Assembly: GCA_902797965.1 (NCBI GenBank)
Contig: CADBUY010000015.1
Coordinates: 1 to 64,000 of the forward strand
DNA length: 64,000 bases
From: an uncultured bacterium
GTDB lineage: Bacteria > Cyanobacteriota > Vampirovibrionia > Gastranaerophilales > Gastranaerophilaceae
Direction of reading: 5' to 3'
Position 1 is the first letter of the stretch. Every line of letters begins with the position of its first letter. The position numbers and the translations under genes were made by a program. This document shows positions 8,308 through 16,664 of this stretch, one piece after another. Under the pieces are notes generated by a model that was not told where the DNA came from, ran no database searches, and saw only the letters and a list, made by a program, of their open reading frames with translations.

Positions 8308-9358
8308 CATCATCCGGCAAACCAAGAGATATTCTTTTATCTTTAGGATTGAATTTTTCAATCTTTGTATCAATCTTATCACCGGCTGATATCATTTTAC
8401 CATTTTTGTTTTGGAACGCGGAAACCGCAGACTGAGGCAGCAATGCTTCTACACCTGGAAGTACTTCAACAAAAGCACCAAACGGTTTTACTCTGGTTAC
8501 AATGCCCTCTTTTATATCACCCTCTTTAAGATCTGCCTCGGCTTGTATCCAAGGATCCGGCTCTGTATTTTTAAGACTTAAGCTGATTCTTTGTTTATCG
8601 TAGTCTACATCAATAATTTCAACATTAATTTCCTGCCCTACCTTCAACAAATCTGTCGGGTGTTCTACCCACTTCCATGATATTTGTGAAAGAGGCAGCA
8701 AACAGTCCACACCACCTACATTAACAAATGCACCAAAGTCTGTAATTCTTACAACTTCACCCTTTACAATCTGACCTACTTCAACCTGTGAGAAAACACT
8801 CTTTCTTGTTTCAGCCATATTTGTTTCAAAAACCTTTTTATTTGATAAAATCAAGTTATTTTGTGCTTTATCAAGAGTTAAAATTTTAACATCAATCTTA
8901 TCTCCCGGGTTTGCAACCGTTTCTCTTGCACAAAGCTGACCTTGCGGAATAAACCCCTGAACCCCTGATATATCAACAATCACACCGCCTTTTACTGTTT
9001 GAGTTAAAGTAGCTGCAATTGTTTCATCAGCCTCCTTAATCTTTTCCAGTTCTGCCCAGGTATGAGCTGCAGCAACTTTTTTGTATGACAACGTGAACTT
9101 ACCATTTTCATCTGCATCTTGAGTAATTAAAAATTCATACTCTGTATTTTTTTCCAATACATCTTCCGCTTTAGCTTTTCTGTCAGATGAAACTTCATAA
9201 GAAGGTACAAATGCTGTACTTTTTGAACCGATATCAACTATTGCACCGTCAGATTCATAAGCACACACAACTCCATGAACTATGTCACCTCTTTTGAATT
9301 TATAGTCATACTTTGACAAAAGAGACTCAAAATCCTCGTCTGAATACTTCTCAACCAT
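8297..9358 (-). CDS. rpsA: 30S ribosomal protein S1
   Basis: From the chosen ATG at 9358 (353 aa) the protein contains four S1-type OB folds at about residues 22-92, 105-173, 195-264 and 279-349. The third and fourth show the typical G-x-V-x-x-i-t-d-F-G-A-F-V pattern. The length is close to the short S1 of cyanobacteria rather than the six-domain proteobacterial form. The N-terminus after 9358 (EDFESLLSKYDYKFKRGDIV) matches the family, and AAAGGA lies upstream. An in-frame GTG at 9427 would add 23 poorly family-like residues; it sits exactly six bases after a TATAAT box, so a leaderless longer form cannot be excluded. Confidence 0.93.
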   Translation of the reverse strand: MVEKYSDEDFESLLSKYDYKFKRGDIVHGVVCAYESDGAIVDIGSKSTAFVPSYEVSSDRKAKAEDVLEKNTEYEFLITQDADENGKFTLSYKKVAAAHTWAELEKIKEADETIAATLTQTVKGGVIVDISGVQGFIPQGQLCARETVANPGDKIDVKILTLDKAQNNLILSNKKVFETNMAETRKSVFSQVEVGQIVKGEVVRITDFGAFVNVGGVDCLLPLSQISWKWVEHPTDLLKVGQEINVEIIDVDYDKQRISLSLKNTEPDPWIQAEADLKEGDIKEGIVTRVKPFGAFVEVLPGVEALLPQSAVSAFQNKNGKMISAGDKIDTKIEKFNPKDKRISLGLPDDATE

Positions 9359-9433
9359 TTTCTTAACATTCCTTTCAGGACTGTGGCAAGGTAACAATGC
9401 AGACATCTTTCCTTGCCTAATAAACACGTGTGA

Positions 9434-9462
9434 ATTATAACATATTTGTCAAAATTGGTCAA
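9434..9462 (-). promoter_or_regulatory. Housekeeping promoter of rpsA
   Basis: On the minus strand TTGACC (9462-9457) and TATAAT (9439-9434) are separated by exactly 17 bases, close to the sigma-70 consensus. The mRNA would carry a leader of about 70 bases to the ATG at 9358, or start at the GTG at 9427. Confidence 0.7.
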
Positions 9463-9486
9463 TTTTTAAGAGGTTCTAAAGTTAAA

Positions 9487-9999
9487 TTATTTCATATAAT
9501 CCAGAAATTTAATCCTGTTTAAGCGAGCTAAAAGAGAGGTTGGAAAAACTAAAACAGCTTTTCGCAGCGTTTGTGCCGCACAATTATAATCCTGCTTTGC
9601 AAGAGTTATTCCATCATTCAAATCAGAATATTTTTGAATAACATTTTGCAATTCAGAATTAGAAGCTAATACAGGATTCTCTTTTACCATACTGATAAAT
9701 TGTACTGATTTTCTTTCAAGTTCTGCATCTAAAGCAATTCTTCTATCAACAAATTCAGGTTTTAAACCTAAATCTATAACTTCTTCTCTGAGTTTTAATA
9801 TATAGTCAATTAAAGATTGCTCAGTCATCATGCTGCTTTTTGATGCGGATATAATATTTAAAATCAGCTCATATCTTTTCTTCAATTCGTTATCTACCTG
9901 TTCAAATGCCTCAAACGCAGCATCTCTCTTATCTACAACATAATGATGAGCCCAAAATATCCATACACCAAACACACATAACAAAAATAATATTAGCAT
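9487..9999 (-). CDS. LemA-family-like membrane-anchored protein
   Basis: The 170-aa protein starts with a hydrophobic segment (residues 1-17) and continues as a long helical bundle. Features that fit the LemA family are the early F-E-Q-V-D-N-E-L-K-K-R-Y segment, N-S-E-L-Q-N, and near the end the Y-N...V-F-P-T-S-L-L-A-R-L pattern. The LemA role is unsettled; the proteins face the periplasm or outside with a short N-terminal anchor. TAGGAG precedes the ATG. The gene stands alone downstream of its own TATAAT-containing promoter. A generic coiled-coil membrane protein is the alternative. Confidence 0.7.
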   Translation of the reverse strand: MLILFLLCVFGVWIFWAHHYVVDKRDAAFEAFEQVDNELKKRYELILNIISASKSSMMTEQSLIDYILKLREEVIDLGLKPEFVDRRIALDAELERKSVQFISMVKENPVLASNSELQNVIQKYSDLNDGITLAKQDYNCAAQTLRKAVLVFPTSLLARLNRIKFLDYMK

Positions 10000-10085
10000 A
10001 ATCCAATCTCCTATTATATAAATTTAGCATACGACAAAATTTTGATTATTTTTGTAAAGATATGTAACAATTTAGCAATATAGCC

Positions 10086-10112
10086 TAAAGATTTTTGCCT
10101 ATTTGCCGATAT
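10086..10112 (+). promoter_or_regulatory. Sigma-28 (FliA)-type promoter
   Basis: TAAAGATT (10086-10093), 11 bases, GCCGATAT (10105-10112). The E. coli FliA consensus is TAAAGTTT-N11-GCCGATAA, so 14 of 16 bases and the spacer match. It lies 65 bp before the ATG of the 1246-aa protein. Confidence 0.75.
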
Positions 10113-10169
10113 ACATATTGTAATGCTTTAGTAAGATATTGTTTTTTATATCGTTAGTAGGGTTCACAG

Positions 10170-13100
10170 ATGGGTTTTGAAATAGATAAGTCTGCTGAGG
10201 AATTAAAGCAGAGTACATCAAATATTATTCAGAATGAGCAAGCTGTTGTAGAACAAGGAACAGCTTCACTTACTAATGCTGAAAACGAACATCTTACATT
10301 TAGCCTGTCAGGAGAAGCTCAATCAAAAGGTTTTACAGAGAAAGACGCCGAAGAATTAACAAAAAATTTATCAGGCAATAGTTCTGTCGATAATTCCTCT
10401 ATTGCATTCGTACAAGGAAAAGAATTTCAGAATACTGATACATCAGATAATCTTATTTCGTTTAATTTACAATTACTGATAAACAAGTACCCTAATATAG
10501 CAAAAGTATTGATAAAAGACGGAATTGCCACTTTTGCAGACAAAAATAACAACATCATATCGGATAACAACGGCAAACCCTTAACAATAGCATTCAAGAA
10601 TGTGTCCGGCATTAACATGTTTGCAGCACTATTCAAAAATGCTGCCGGTGAAGTGGATACTACACAGCTGATGCAAATTTCTTTTATTCAGGAAAAAATC
10701 AATTCAAAAGAAACATTTGAGAGATTCTTTACGGAGTTAATTAACCAAAATAAATACCCTGAAATTAAGTTAATGAATAGAGAAGAACTTAACAAGTTTA
10801 TTGCATCTTTTCTATGCGAAAATTTTCTGAATAACAGCTTTCCTCCCGAATTAAAAAAAATATTAGATATAAATACCCCTGAGGAAACACAAAATAAGGC
10901 ACAGATAGACATATTATACTATGATAAGAAAAAAGGAATAAAAGAATTAACTCCTATAGAATTTCGCGCAAAAATTAATGACGCAAATAATATAAATGAA
11001 TTGAAAAAAATCAAAAAATCAATTGAAGAAATGCCTTATTCCAAAGCAGAAAAACAAATGCTTAAAAATGAATGTATAAAGCAGCTTGGCGTAATTCAAA
11101 ACAACAGAGATACAGAAATGCAGCAAAATAAAGATTTTGTAAAATCCGAGCTTGAGGAAGAGGGCATAAAATCAAGAGTTGCGTTTAATTTGTTTAAAAA
11201 TTGCAAAACACCAATTCAACGAGAATTGGCTAACATTATTTTGGGCGACAGAAGATTATATCTGGTTAAATCAAGTCATATTTTTGAAAAACTTACCAAC
11301 AGATGTGAAACAGAAACTGATTTGAAAATAATAAAACAACTTCTTGAAAAAGCATTACAAAATCCTCATTTCTGCAAAAATGATGTCTTAAGTGAAAGTA
11401 TACTAAATTCTATAAGCAACGCAACTGCTGAAACTTATGAACTTCAATTAAAATTAATTGAAGAAATGAACGCAAAAAATAATACAGAAAAAGTAAATAA
11501 TTCTATTCAGATGCTGATAGAGCATCTCTTTAAAGATGACAAGCCTGAAATAATTAATTTTTGCAAAAAAATAATTCTTGATAACAATTTGATAAAAAAC
11601 GAAAAAGCGCTTGATATTCTTAACTTTGTGCTAAAATCAAAAAACCTAAGCATAGATAGTTTAAACATCTTATACAGATTTACTCAAACAGATTTCTCGA
11701 AATATTCAGCCGAGGAACTTTTATCAGCAGCAAATTATGCTACAAAAAATCTCTCAAAAGAATTTATTGAAACATACATTAAAAGCGGATTTCACTCTGA
11801 CAAGATAAAAACAAAGGATGAAGAGATTTTAAGTACACTGCTGAATGAAGATGCTGAGATTTATAAAAATTTTATCAACGGAAGAGATTTTTCAAGAGAA
11901 CACCTGTTTGAATTATTTAGACATTCTCAATTCTCAGGCGAGAAGGATATTCTTGTAAATATCTCTGAACAAAATCAATATTCTGCTGAAAACATTATTG
12001 ATATTTTAAAATATACTTCAGAAAAAACATCGTATGTCACAAAACAAGTCTTAGAAAAACGAAACATAACTGTAAATGAAAAAGTTGATGTTCTGTACGC
12101 AATAAGCAATAACTACTCTCAAATAAGTCTTATTAAAGAAATTCTTAACAATGATGATATTAATATAAAGTGTCTGCCTAAAATTTTAACTTCGATAAAA
12201 ACACTTAATAACCATAATATTGAAGATAATGACAAAAACATAGACCCTAAAAAAATTGAAAAATATATTGAACTTATTCAAAACCCAAAAACATCACACT
12301 GGGTAGCAGAAATGCTAAATTCAGGATGGGATATAGAAACGATTTCAAAATTAAATAAAACAAAATTAAAATATTATGCAAATACAGAAGAAAAAGATCC
12401 GGACAGAAAATTTTTTACAGACATTGGATTCAATAGTGAAGAAACTGACGAGATTATTGACGCTATAACAAACAACGGAATTATTAACAACGAAATGAAA
12501 CAAGCTGCAATAGGGCTTCTCCGTACCGGAATTCCTAAGCACAGAGTGGGCGGCGTTCTTAAATCTGCAATGACAACCGGTGAATATAACTCTAAAATTG
12601 CGACTGATGCTATGGCTATAACAAGCCTTGGTGTAAATTCGTTTATGGAAAGATTTTTGCCGATTGCTAATAATTTATCACTTGAAAACTTATCAAAAAC
12701 GCTTAGTCCTGATATAAGAAAACTTCTGATGGTTATGATTAACCAGCTTCCTGCTTCAAAAAAACCTGCTCTTAAAGCAGAAGGTTTTGATTTAGACGGA
12801 ATTATGACTAATTTACAAACACTGGATTCCGGTAACGAATATAATCTTTCTGTATTTAATTCAAATCACGCAAAATCAGAATTTAAAAAGTATATTACAG
12901 ATAAGTACAAGCCATCAGATGAGATTCTGCAATCAGATTCGGCTGCTAACAATTGGGCAGAATTAAAAGTTGATGATATAAAAAACAACTACTCAACAAA
13001 AACTAATTCTTTTGATACAAAAAGAAGCAGTATCTTAAAAACGTGGTTTGATTTTATGGAAACAGACTCCGAAATCAAAAACAACACATTTGCAAAATTA

Positions 13101-13910
13101 GTACTCAGCGAATACATCACACGCGATTTGAACAACAAGCACGCAATGCCTCCTGAATTTAGTAAATCTCTTGCGGCTGCTATTCTTAATAGCGTTATTA
13201 ATAATAAAGAAAAGTATCCTCGTACAGAAATGATATTAAACAAAAGAAAAATGAGTTGGCACACATTTGCACAATCTGATAATTCAAAAGAAAGCTCAGA
13301 TAAATTAAAACAATTATCTGAGAATACAAGCTGGAACACAAAACAAACAGGGAATATTCACATACTTGTTGATGAAAACAATAAGGCACAGGCATACATA
13401 AGAGAAGAAAACGGCATTATTACAGAAATTCAAAAACGTAATAAAGATGGTTCTGTCCCTGTTGCATACATTGATTTTATTAATGAATTTATTTCACAAA
13501 AAGGTCTTAGCGGATATGAAGAAAAAATTAATTCCGCAAACAACGATAAACCTGCTTTTGAAGATACCAAAACAGAGTTACAGACTCTTGCAGAAAATAA
13601 AAATTACAAAGCTATACTCGAAAAAATGGGTATAGAAGTTAAAACCATGCCGGATGGAACATGGGAAATTTCTCATTATACTTCATTTATGAACGATTTA
13701 ACTTTAAACGAATACGGCATAAACGAAACTGAACTTTTATCAAATGTTTCAAGAATAACAGGAGATGCTGATTTAAGAGATTCTAATGCGACTTCGCTTC
13801 ACAATCTGAAAAATGTCGGCGGTAACATATTATTCGGGAACAATGAATTCAATGATTTAAGCACCCTTGAGGAAATTAACAAAAAGAAAATACCATGGGA
13901 ATTGTCTTAA
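10170..13910 (+). CDS. Giant uncharacterised helical-repeat protein with leucine-rich-like C-terminus
   Basis: At 1246 residues this is the largest protein of the window. It has no signal peptide and no membrane span. The first 60 residues are Ser/Glu/Asn-rich. From about 150 to 850 it is a long series of amphipathic helices (phrases such as YSAEELLSAANYATKN and YSAENIIDILKYTSEK recur), which suggests an alpha-solenoid. The last ~58 residues (from about 1189) contain ITGDADLRDSNATSL, NLKNVGGNILFG and DLSTLEEI, the spacing of leucine-rich repeats of the G-D-L/A-x-L-x-x-S type. It is driven by a sigma-28-like promoter. Such architecture is common in interaction or effector proteins, but no function can be assigned. 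Confidence 0.85.
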   Translation: MGFEIDKSAEELKQSTSNIIQNEQAVVEQGTASLTNAENEHLTFSLSGEAQSKGFTEKDAEELTKNLSGNSSVDNSSIAFVQGKEFQNTDTSDNLISFNLQLLINKYPNIAKVLIKDGIATFADKNNNIISDNNGKPLTIAFKNVSGINMFAALFKNAAGEVDTTQLMQISFIQEKINSKETFERFFTELINQNKYPEIKLMNREELNKFIASFLCENFLNNSFPPELKKILDINTPEETQNKAQIDILYYDKKKGIKELTPIEFRAKINDANNINELKKIKKSIEEMPYSKAEKQMLKNECIKQLGVIQNNRDTEMQQNKDFVKSELEEEGIKSRVAFNLFKNCKTPIQRELANIILGDRRLYLVKSSHIFEKLTNRCETETDLKIIKQLLEKALQNPHFCKNDVLSESILNSISNATAETYELQLKLIEEMNAKNNTEKVNNSIQMLIEHLFKDDKPEIINFCKKIILDNNLIKNEKALDILNFVLKSKNLSIDSLNILYRFTQTDFSKYSAEELLSAANYATKNLSKEFIETYIKSGFHSDKIKTKDEEILSTLLNEDAEIYKNFINGRDFSREHLFELFRHSQFSGEKDILVNISEQNQYSAENIIDILKYTSEKTSYVTKQVLEKRNITVNEKVDVLYAISNNYSQISLIKEILNNDDINIKCLPKILTSIKTLNNHNIEDNDKNIDPKKIEKYIELIQNPKTSHWVAEMLNSGWDIETISKLNKTKLKYYANTEEKDPDRKFFTDIGFNSEETDEIIDAITNNGIINNEMKQAAIGLLRTGIPKHRVGGVLKSAMTTGEYNSKIATDAMAITSLGVNSFMERFLPIANNLSLENLSKTLSPDIRKLLMVMINQLPASKKPALKAEGFDLDGIMTNLQTLDSGNEYNLSVFNSNHAKSEFKKYITDKYKPSDEILQSDSAANNWAELKVDDIKNNYSTKTNSFDTKRSSILKTWFDFMETDSEIKNNTFAKLVLSEYITRDLNNKHAMPPEFSKSLAAAILNSVINNKEKYPRTEMILNKRKMSWHTFAQSDNSKESSDKLKQLSENTSWNTKQTGNIHILVDENNKAQAYIREENGIITEIQKRNKDGSVPVAYIDFINEFISQKGLSGYEEKINSANNDKPAFEDTKTELQTLAENKNYKAILEKMGIEVKTMPDGTWEISHYTSFMNDLTLNEYGINETELLSNVSRITGDADLRDSNATSLHNLKNVGGNILFGNNEFNDLSTLEEINKKKIPWELS

Positions 13911-13937
13911 CATTTATTTACAAATCATAAACAACAA

Positions 13938-13965
13938 GGCAATTTTTTAAAGAGAATATACTTTA
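13938..13965 (+). promoter_or_regulatory. Recurrent GGCAATT-N16-CTTTA promoter-like box
   Basis: GGCAATT (13938-13944) and CTTTA (13961-13965) with 16 bases between. AATATACTTTATATATATA is shared with the upstream region of the 792-aa gene at 2820 at identical spacing. It lies 67 bp before the ATG at 14005. Confidence 0.4.
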
Positions 13966-14004
13966 TATATATAAGGGACAGTATAAAATTTTAGGTATTA
14001 TTTT

Positions 14005-14505
14005 ATGAGCTACGGAGATGTCTACAATACTACAGTAAATGTAAATGGGAACACTGTTTTCAGAAGCAGATATAATACAGGCTGCTGTTGCGGTTCTATG
14101 TATTCATCTCGTATGAGTTGCTTTGGATATGGCTTTGGAGGCTTTGGTTTCGGAGGCTTTGGCTGCTGGCCCGGTTCATTTGAAGCCGGCTTAGGAGCAG
14201 GTATCGGATTTGCAGCAGGAAGAGCTTTGGTTCCTGCATTACCTGCAATTTTTAAAGGAATCGGTCAAGGACTCGGCTGGATTGGAAGCAAAGTTATTGC
14301 TCCTGCAGCAACATTTGCTTGGAACAATGTCTTAAAACCTGTTGGAAGCGCTGTTTGGAGCGGACTTAAATGGGCAGGCACAGGAATCTGGAACGGTGCT
14401 AAAGCAGCCGGCAAAGGCATTTGGAATGGCATAAAATGGATTGGGAATAAGATAGGAAGCCTATTCCACAAAAAAAGCAAGGTTAAAACGGAAGAAGCTA
14501 AGTAA
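14005..14505 (+). CDS. Gly/Trp-rich small protein with tandem G-x-W-x-G-x-K repeats
   Basis: The 166-residue protein has three parts. Residues 1-30 are Asn/Thr/Val-rich. Residues 28-55 are Cys/Gly/Phe-rich (GCCCGS, then repeated FGFGG). From about 80 to 155 there are repeated short amphipathic units: AVWSGLKWAGTG, GIWNGAKAAGKG, GIWNGIKWIGNK, ending in a basic tail. No Sec signal is present. The composition recalls membrane-active or self-assembling proteins, but that is only an impression from sequence. It is preceded by the GGCAATT-type box and overlaps the end of the HAD gene on the other strand by 8 bp. Confidence 0.8.
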   Translation: MSYGDVYNTTVNVNGNTVFRSRYNTGCCCGSMYSSRMSCFGYGFGGFGFGGFGCWPGSFEAGLGAGIGFAAGRALVPALPAIFKGIGQGLGWIGSKVIAPAATFAWNNVLKPVGSAVWSGLKWAGTGIWNGAKAAGKGIWNGIKWIGNKIGSLFHKKSKVKTEEAK

Positions 14506-15184
14506 GAGGGATTGGACTCTCTAACAAAGTTCTGTCAAACTCATTGAAGTTTTTTATTATTTGATAAACTTCCGGCATTTGCTTATAAAAATCAATTGGT
14601 TCAAGAGATGCTATTGCTACAATTTTACCAATATTTGCACTCTTTGCAGATTTTATTCCTGCTATTGCATCCTCTATTACAACACAATCCTCCGGTTTTA
14701 TACCTATTTTTTCTGCTGCAATCAAAAATATATCAGGAGCAGGTTTTCCGGGGATGGTACCATCCGAGTAAACAATTTTATCTAAATCAAACCACTTTTC
14801 CAAATTAAATTCTTTGATATAAAATTCTACATTATCCCACTCAGACATAGTAGCAATCGTTCTTGGGATATTATTTTCTTTTAAATAATCCAAAAGTTCT
14901 GCTGCACCCGGTGCAAGTTTAAACTCATCAGGATTAAGCTTGCATCTGGTTCTGTAAACTGCTTCCTTTTCCTTTGCATATTTATCAACAAGCTCCTTTG
15001 ACGGTTTTTTGCCTATCAAATACTCTATAATATCAGCATTGGTATGACCAAACATTTTTGAGCGCATTTCTTCATCTGTAAAGGGTTCTTTTCTCAATAA
15101 AGCTGAATACTCTCTCCAAGCATCATAATGAAGCTGAGAATCCCAATACAAAGTCCCGTTAAAATCAAAAATTATACCTTTCAT
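14498..15184 (-). CDS. HAD-superfamily phosphatase / beta-phosphoglucomutase-like
   Basis: The 228-aa protein starts MKGIIFDFNGTLYWDS: the usual DxDGT motif I is DFNGT here, with Asp7 as nucleophile and Asn replacing the second Asp. Motif II lies at TIATMSEWDN, motif III Lys in PGKPAPDIFL and motif IV in VVIEDAIAGI. This fits the beta-phosphoglucomutase-like HAD group with a helical cap domain, acting on small phosphorylated substrates; the substrate is unknown. The Asn in motif I may lower phosphatase activity. The ATG at 15184 is taken because a TATAAT lies seven bases before it, suggesting a leaderless mRNA; a longer frame to 15325 is not family-like. Confidence 0.9.
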   Translation of the reverse strand: MKGIIFDFNGTLYWDSQLHYDAWREYSALLRKEPFTDEEMRSKMFGHTNADIIEYLIGKKPSKELVDKYAKEKEAVYRTRCKLNPDEFKLAPGAAELLDYLKENNIPRTIATMSEWDNVEFYIKEFNLEKWFDLDKIVYSDGTIPGKPAPDIFLIAAEKIGIKPEDCVVIEDAIAGIKSAKSANIGKIVAIASLEPIDFYKQMPEVYQIIKNFNEFDRTLLESPIPLT

Positions 15185-15191
15185 ATGTGCA

Positions 15192-15236
15192 ATTATAATA
15201 CAAAAATGTAGCAGTATCTTCAAAATATGATATAAT
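15192..15236. promoter_or_regulatory. Divergent promoters with -10 boxes directly at the start codons
   Basis: On the minus strand TATAAT (15197-15192) ends seven bases before the HAD ATG. On the plus strand TATAAT (15231-15236) ends six bases before the ATG at 15243. Both spacings place the transcription start at or near the start codon, and neither gene has a Shine-Dalgarno. Confidence 0.6.
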
Positions 15237-15242
15237 AAGTGT

Positions 15243-15446
15243 ATGAAAAGAATATTAATTTCTCTGATAATGCTGTCATTTGTATGTGTATCCGCATTAG
15301 CGGAATTACCGCAGAATAAACACACAAACTACCCGCAGGGTACATTTAAGAAAAACAAAAGCGGACAAATTATACAGTATGATAAAAACGGCAAAAAGCT
15401 GGGAGTATACAAAGTAACAAACAAAAGGTATTTAAAAACCAAATGA
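15243..15446 (+). CDS. Small secreted protein
   Basis: The 67-aa protein has an N-terminal signal peptide: a positive start (MKR), a hydrophobic core ILISLIMLSFVCVSA and a likely cleavage after SALA. The mature part is about 47 residues, Lys/Asn/Tyr-rich and basic (QNKHTNYPQGTFKKNKSG and YDKNGKKLG). It has no Cys after cleavage and no known motif. Its TGA overlaps the ATG of the PilZ gene by 4 bp, so the two are translated together. Probably periplasmic. Confidence 0.75.
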   Translation: MKRILISLIMLSFVCVSALAELPQNKHTNYPQGTFKKNKSGQIIQYDKNGKKLGVYKVTNKRYLKTK

Positions 15447-16078
15447 AGCTAAATATTAATATTGAAAATGTTAATTATATAAAAATCACATACAAGGATA
15501 AAGATGACTTTACTCATTGTATAAAAGCTTCTTTAAAACGCCTTGATGAGCGAGAGATTGTTGCCTGCGCAAAGTTTGATGAAAAACTGTTTCTAAATAC
15601 CCCACAGGAAATAAAACTTAGTATTGCTTGTGATAACGGATTATACAAAGCAAGTACAATGCTTAAACATATAGAAAATGATGAGCCATACTGTTTTTTT
15701 ACAATTAAAACTCCTGATGATGTTGAGTACCAGCAAAAACGTGAGTATTTCAGAGTTAAAATCAACGAAAATGCTCTTATTTCATATAAAATAAATAATG
15801 AAGTTAAGAAAATTTCCTGTGAAACTTTTGACTTATCAGGTAACGGAGTACGTTTAATTATAGATGAAAAATATAACCTTCCGGAAAATGTTAATCTAAC
15901 ATTATATTTACCAAAGAAAACAGTTGAAACAGAGGCAAAATATATTAGAACGGATGAAGAGGACAAAATCTTGAAAGCCTCTTTTAGCTTTATAAATTTG
16001 CAAGATGTTGACCTTGATTGTATTTCACAGATTTGCCTGCAAAAACAGCTTGAATCCAGAAGAAAAGCGCTTATGTAA
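15443..16078 (+). CDS. PilZ-domain c-di-GMP receptor (YcgR-like layout)
   Basis: PilZ domains bind cyclic di-GMP and control motility or surface traits. In this 211-aa protein the binding motif RxxxR is R100-x3-R104 (QKREYFRV) and the second motif D-x-S-x-x-G is D130-L-S132-G-N-G135. Residues 1-95 form a separate beta-rich domain, as in YcgR-type two-domain proteins. It overlaps the small secreted protein gene by 4 bp (ATGA). Both key motifs are intact, so ligand binding is likely. Its proximity to sigma-28-like promoters is suggestive of a motility or surface context. Confidence 0.9.
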   Translation: MKLNINIENVNYIKITYKDKDDFTHCIKASLKRLDEREIVACAKFDEKLFLNTPQEIKLSIACDNGLYKASTMLKHIENDEPYCFFTIKTPDDVEYQQKREYFRVKINENALISYKINNEVKKISCETFDLSGNGVRLIIDEKYNLPENVNLTLYLPKKTVETEAKYIRTDEEDKILKASFSFINLQDVDLDCISQICLQKQLESRRKALM

Positions 16079-16105
16079 AGTTTTGTAACGTTTTATTCAA
16101 AAAAA

Positions 16106-16133
16106 GGCAAATTTCTAATAAAAAATGTTTTTT
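16106..16133 (+). promoter_or_regulatory. GGCAAAT-N16-TTTTT box, weaker member of the recurrent set
   Basis: GGCAAAT (16106-16112) is followed after 16 bases by TTTTT (16129-16133), 69 bp before the ATG at 16175. The first half fits the boxes at 2882 and 13938; the second half is uninformative in AT-rich DNA. Confidence 0.25.
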
Positions 16134-16174
16134 TAGTAGTAGAAGATGTGTGAAGAACTCTTATGGAGGTTTGT

Positions 16175-16594
16175 ATGACTACAACTATAGCATTTCGCGG
16201 CGGTGAGTCAACCGGCGGCGTGGCCGACAGAAAAATTGAGACTGCCAAACAAGAATCAACCGGAAGTGTTGGTGCGCGAAAAAATCAGGAATCAATTTTT
16301 ACTGTCGATAATGAATTAAAACAGGATACAGTATGCTTCAGAGCAAATCCTTATCAGGAACAAGAAAAAGAAACATCAGTTTTAGGATTATTTGCTAAGA
16401 TTATAGGTGGTACAATAGTACTGGGGGGATTGGCAGGTTTAGCGCATAAATATGATCTGGTTGGTAAAATTTCTAATGAAAAAGCTCAAAAATTCTTTAG
16501 ACATACTGACGCTGTCACAAAACCTTGCCATGATGCTTGTTCATGGGTTAAGAAAAATTGCTATGATAAGATAATTAATATGTTTAAGAAATAG
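16175..16594 (+). CDS. Small membrane protein with N-terminal IAFRGG motif
   Basis: The start at 16175 is preferred over 16163 because GGAGG (16165-16169) lies five bases before it. The 139-aa protein begins MTTTIAFRGGESTGG, a variant of the F-x-G leader, followed by a polar stretch with a second similar phrase VCFRANPYQ. One hydrophobic segment (SVLGLFAKIIGGTIVLGGLA) could span the membrane; the tail is basic with four Cys. I do not recognise the family. A strong terminator follows. Confidence 0.75.
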   Translation: MTTTIAFRGGESTGGVADRKIETAKQESTGSVGARKNQESIFTVDNELKQDTVCFRANPYQEQEKETSVLGLFAKIIGGTIVLGGLAGLAHKYDLVGKISNEKAQKFFRHTDAVTKPCHDACSWVKKNCYDKIINMFKK

Positions 16595-16613
16595 ACATTA
16601 CAAAAAAAGACGT

Positions 16614-16647
16614 AGGCGGTTTTGGCACAAAAATGCCAAAACCGCCT
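16614..16647. terminator. Bidirectional terminator
   Basis: AGGCGGTTTTGGCA (16614-16627) and its perfect complement (16634-16647) form a 14-bp stem with a six-base loop. It separates the convergent 16175 gene and the response regulator gene. Confidence 0.85.
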
Positions 16648-16664
16648 CATTATGATTACAGAAT

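Noticed and set aside
9359-9427. N-terminal extension of rpsA from the GTG at 9427
   Set aside because: The extra 23 residues do not look like S1 and a ribosome site precedes the ATG at 9358; kept only as an alternative because of the TATAAT six bases upstream.
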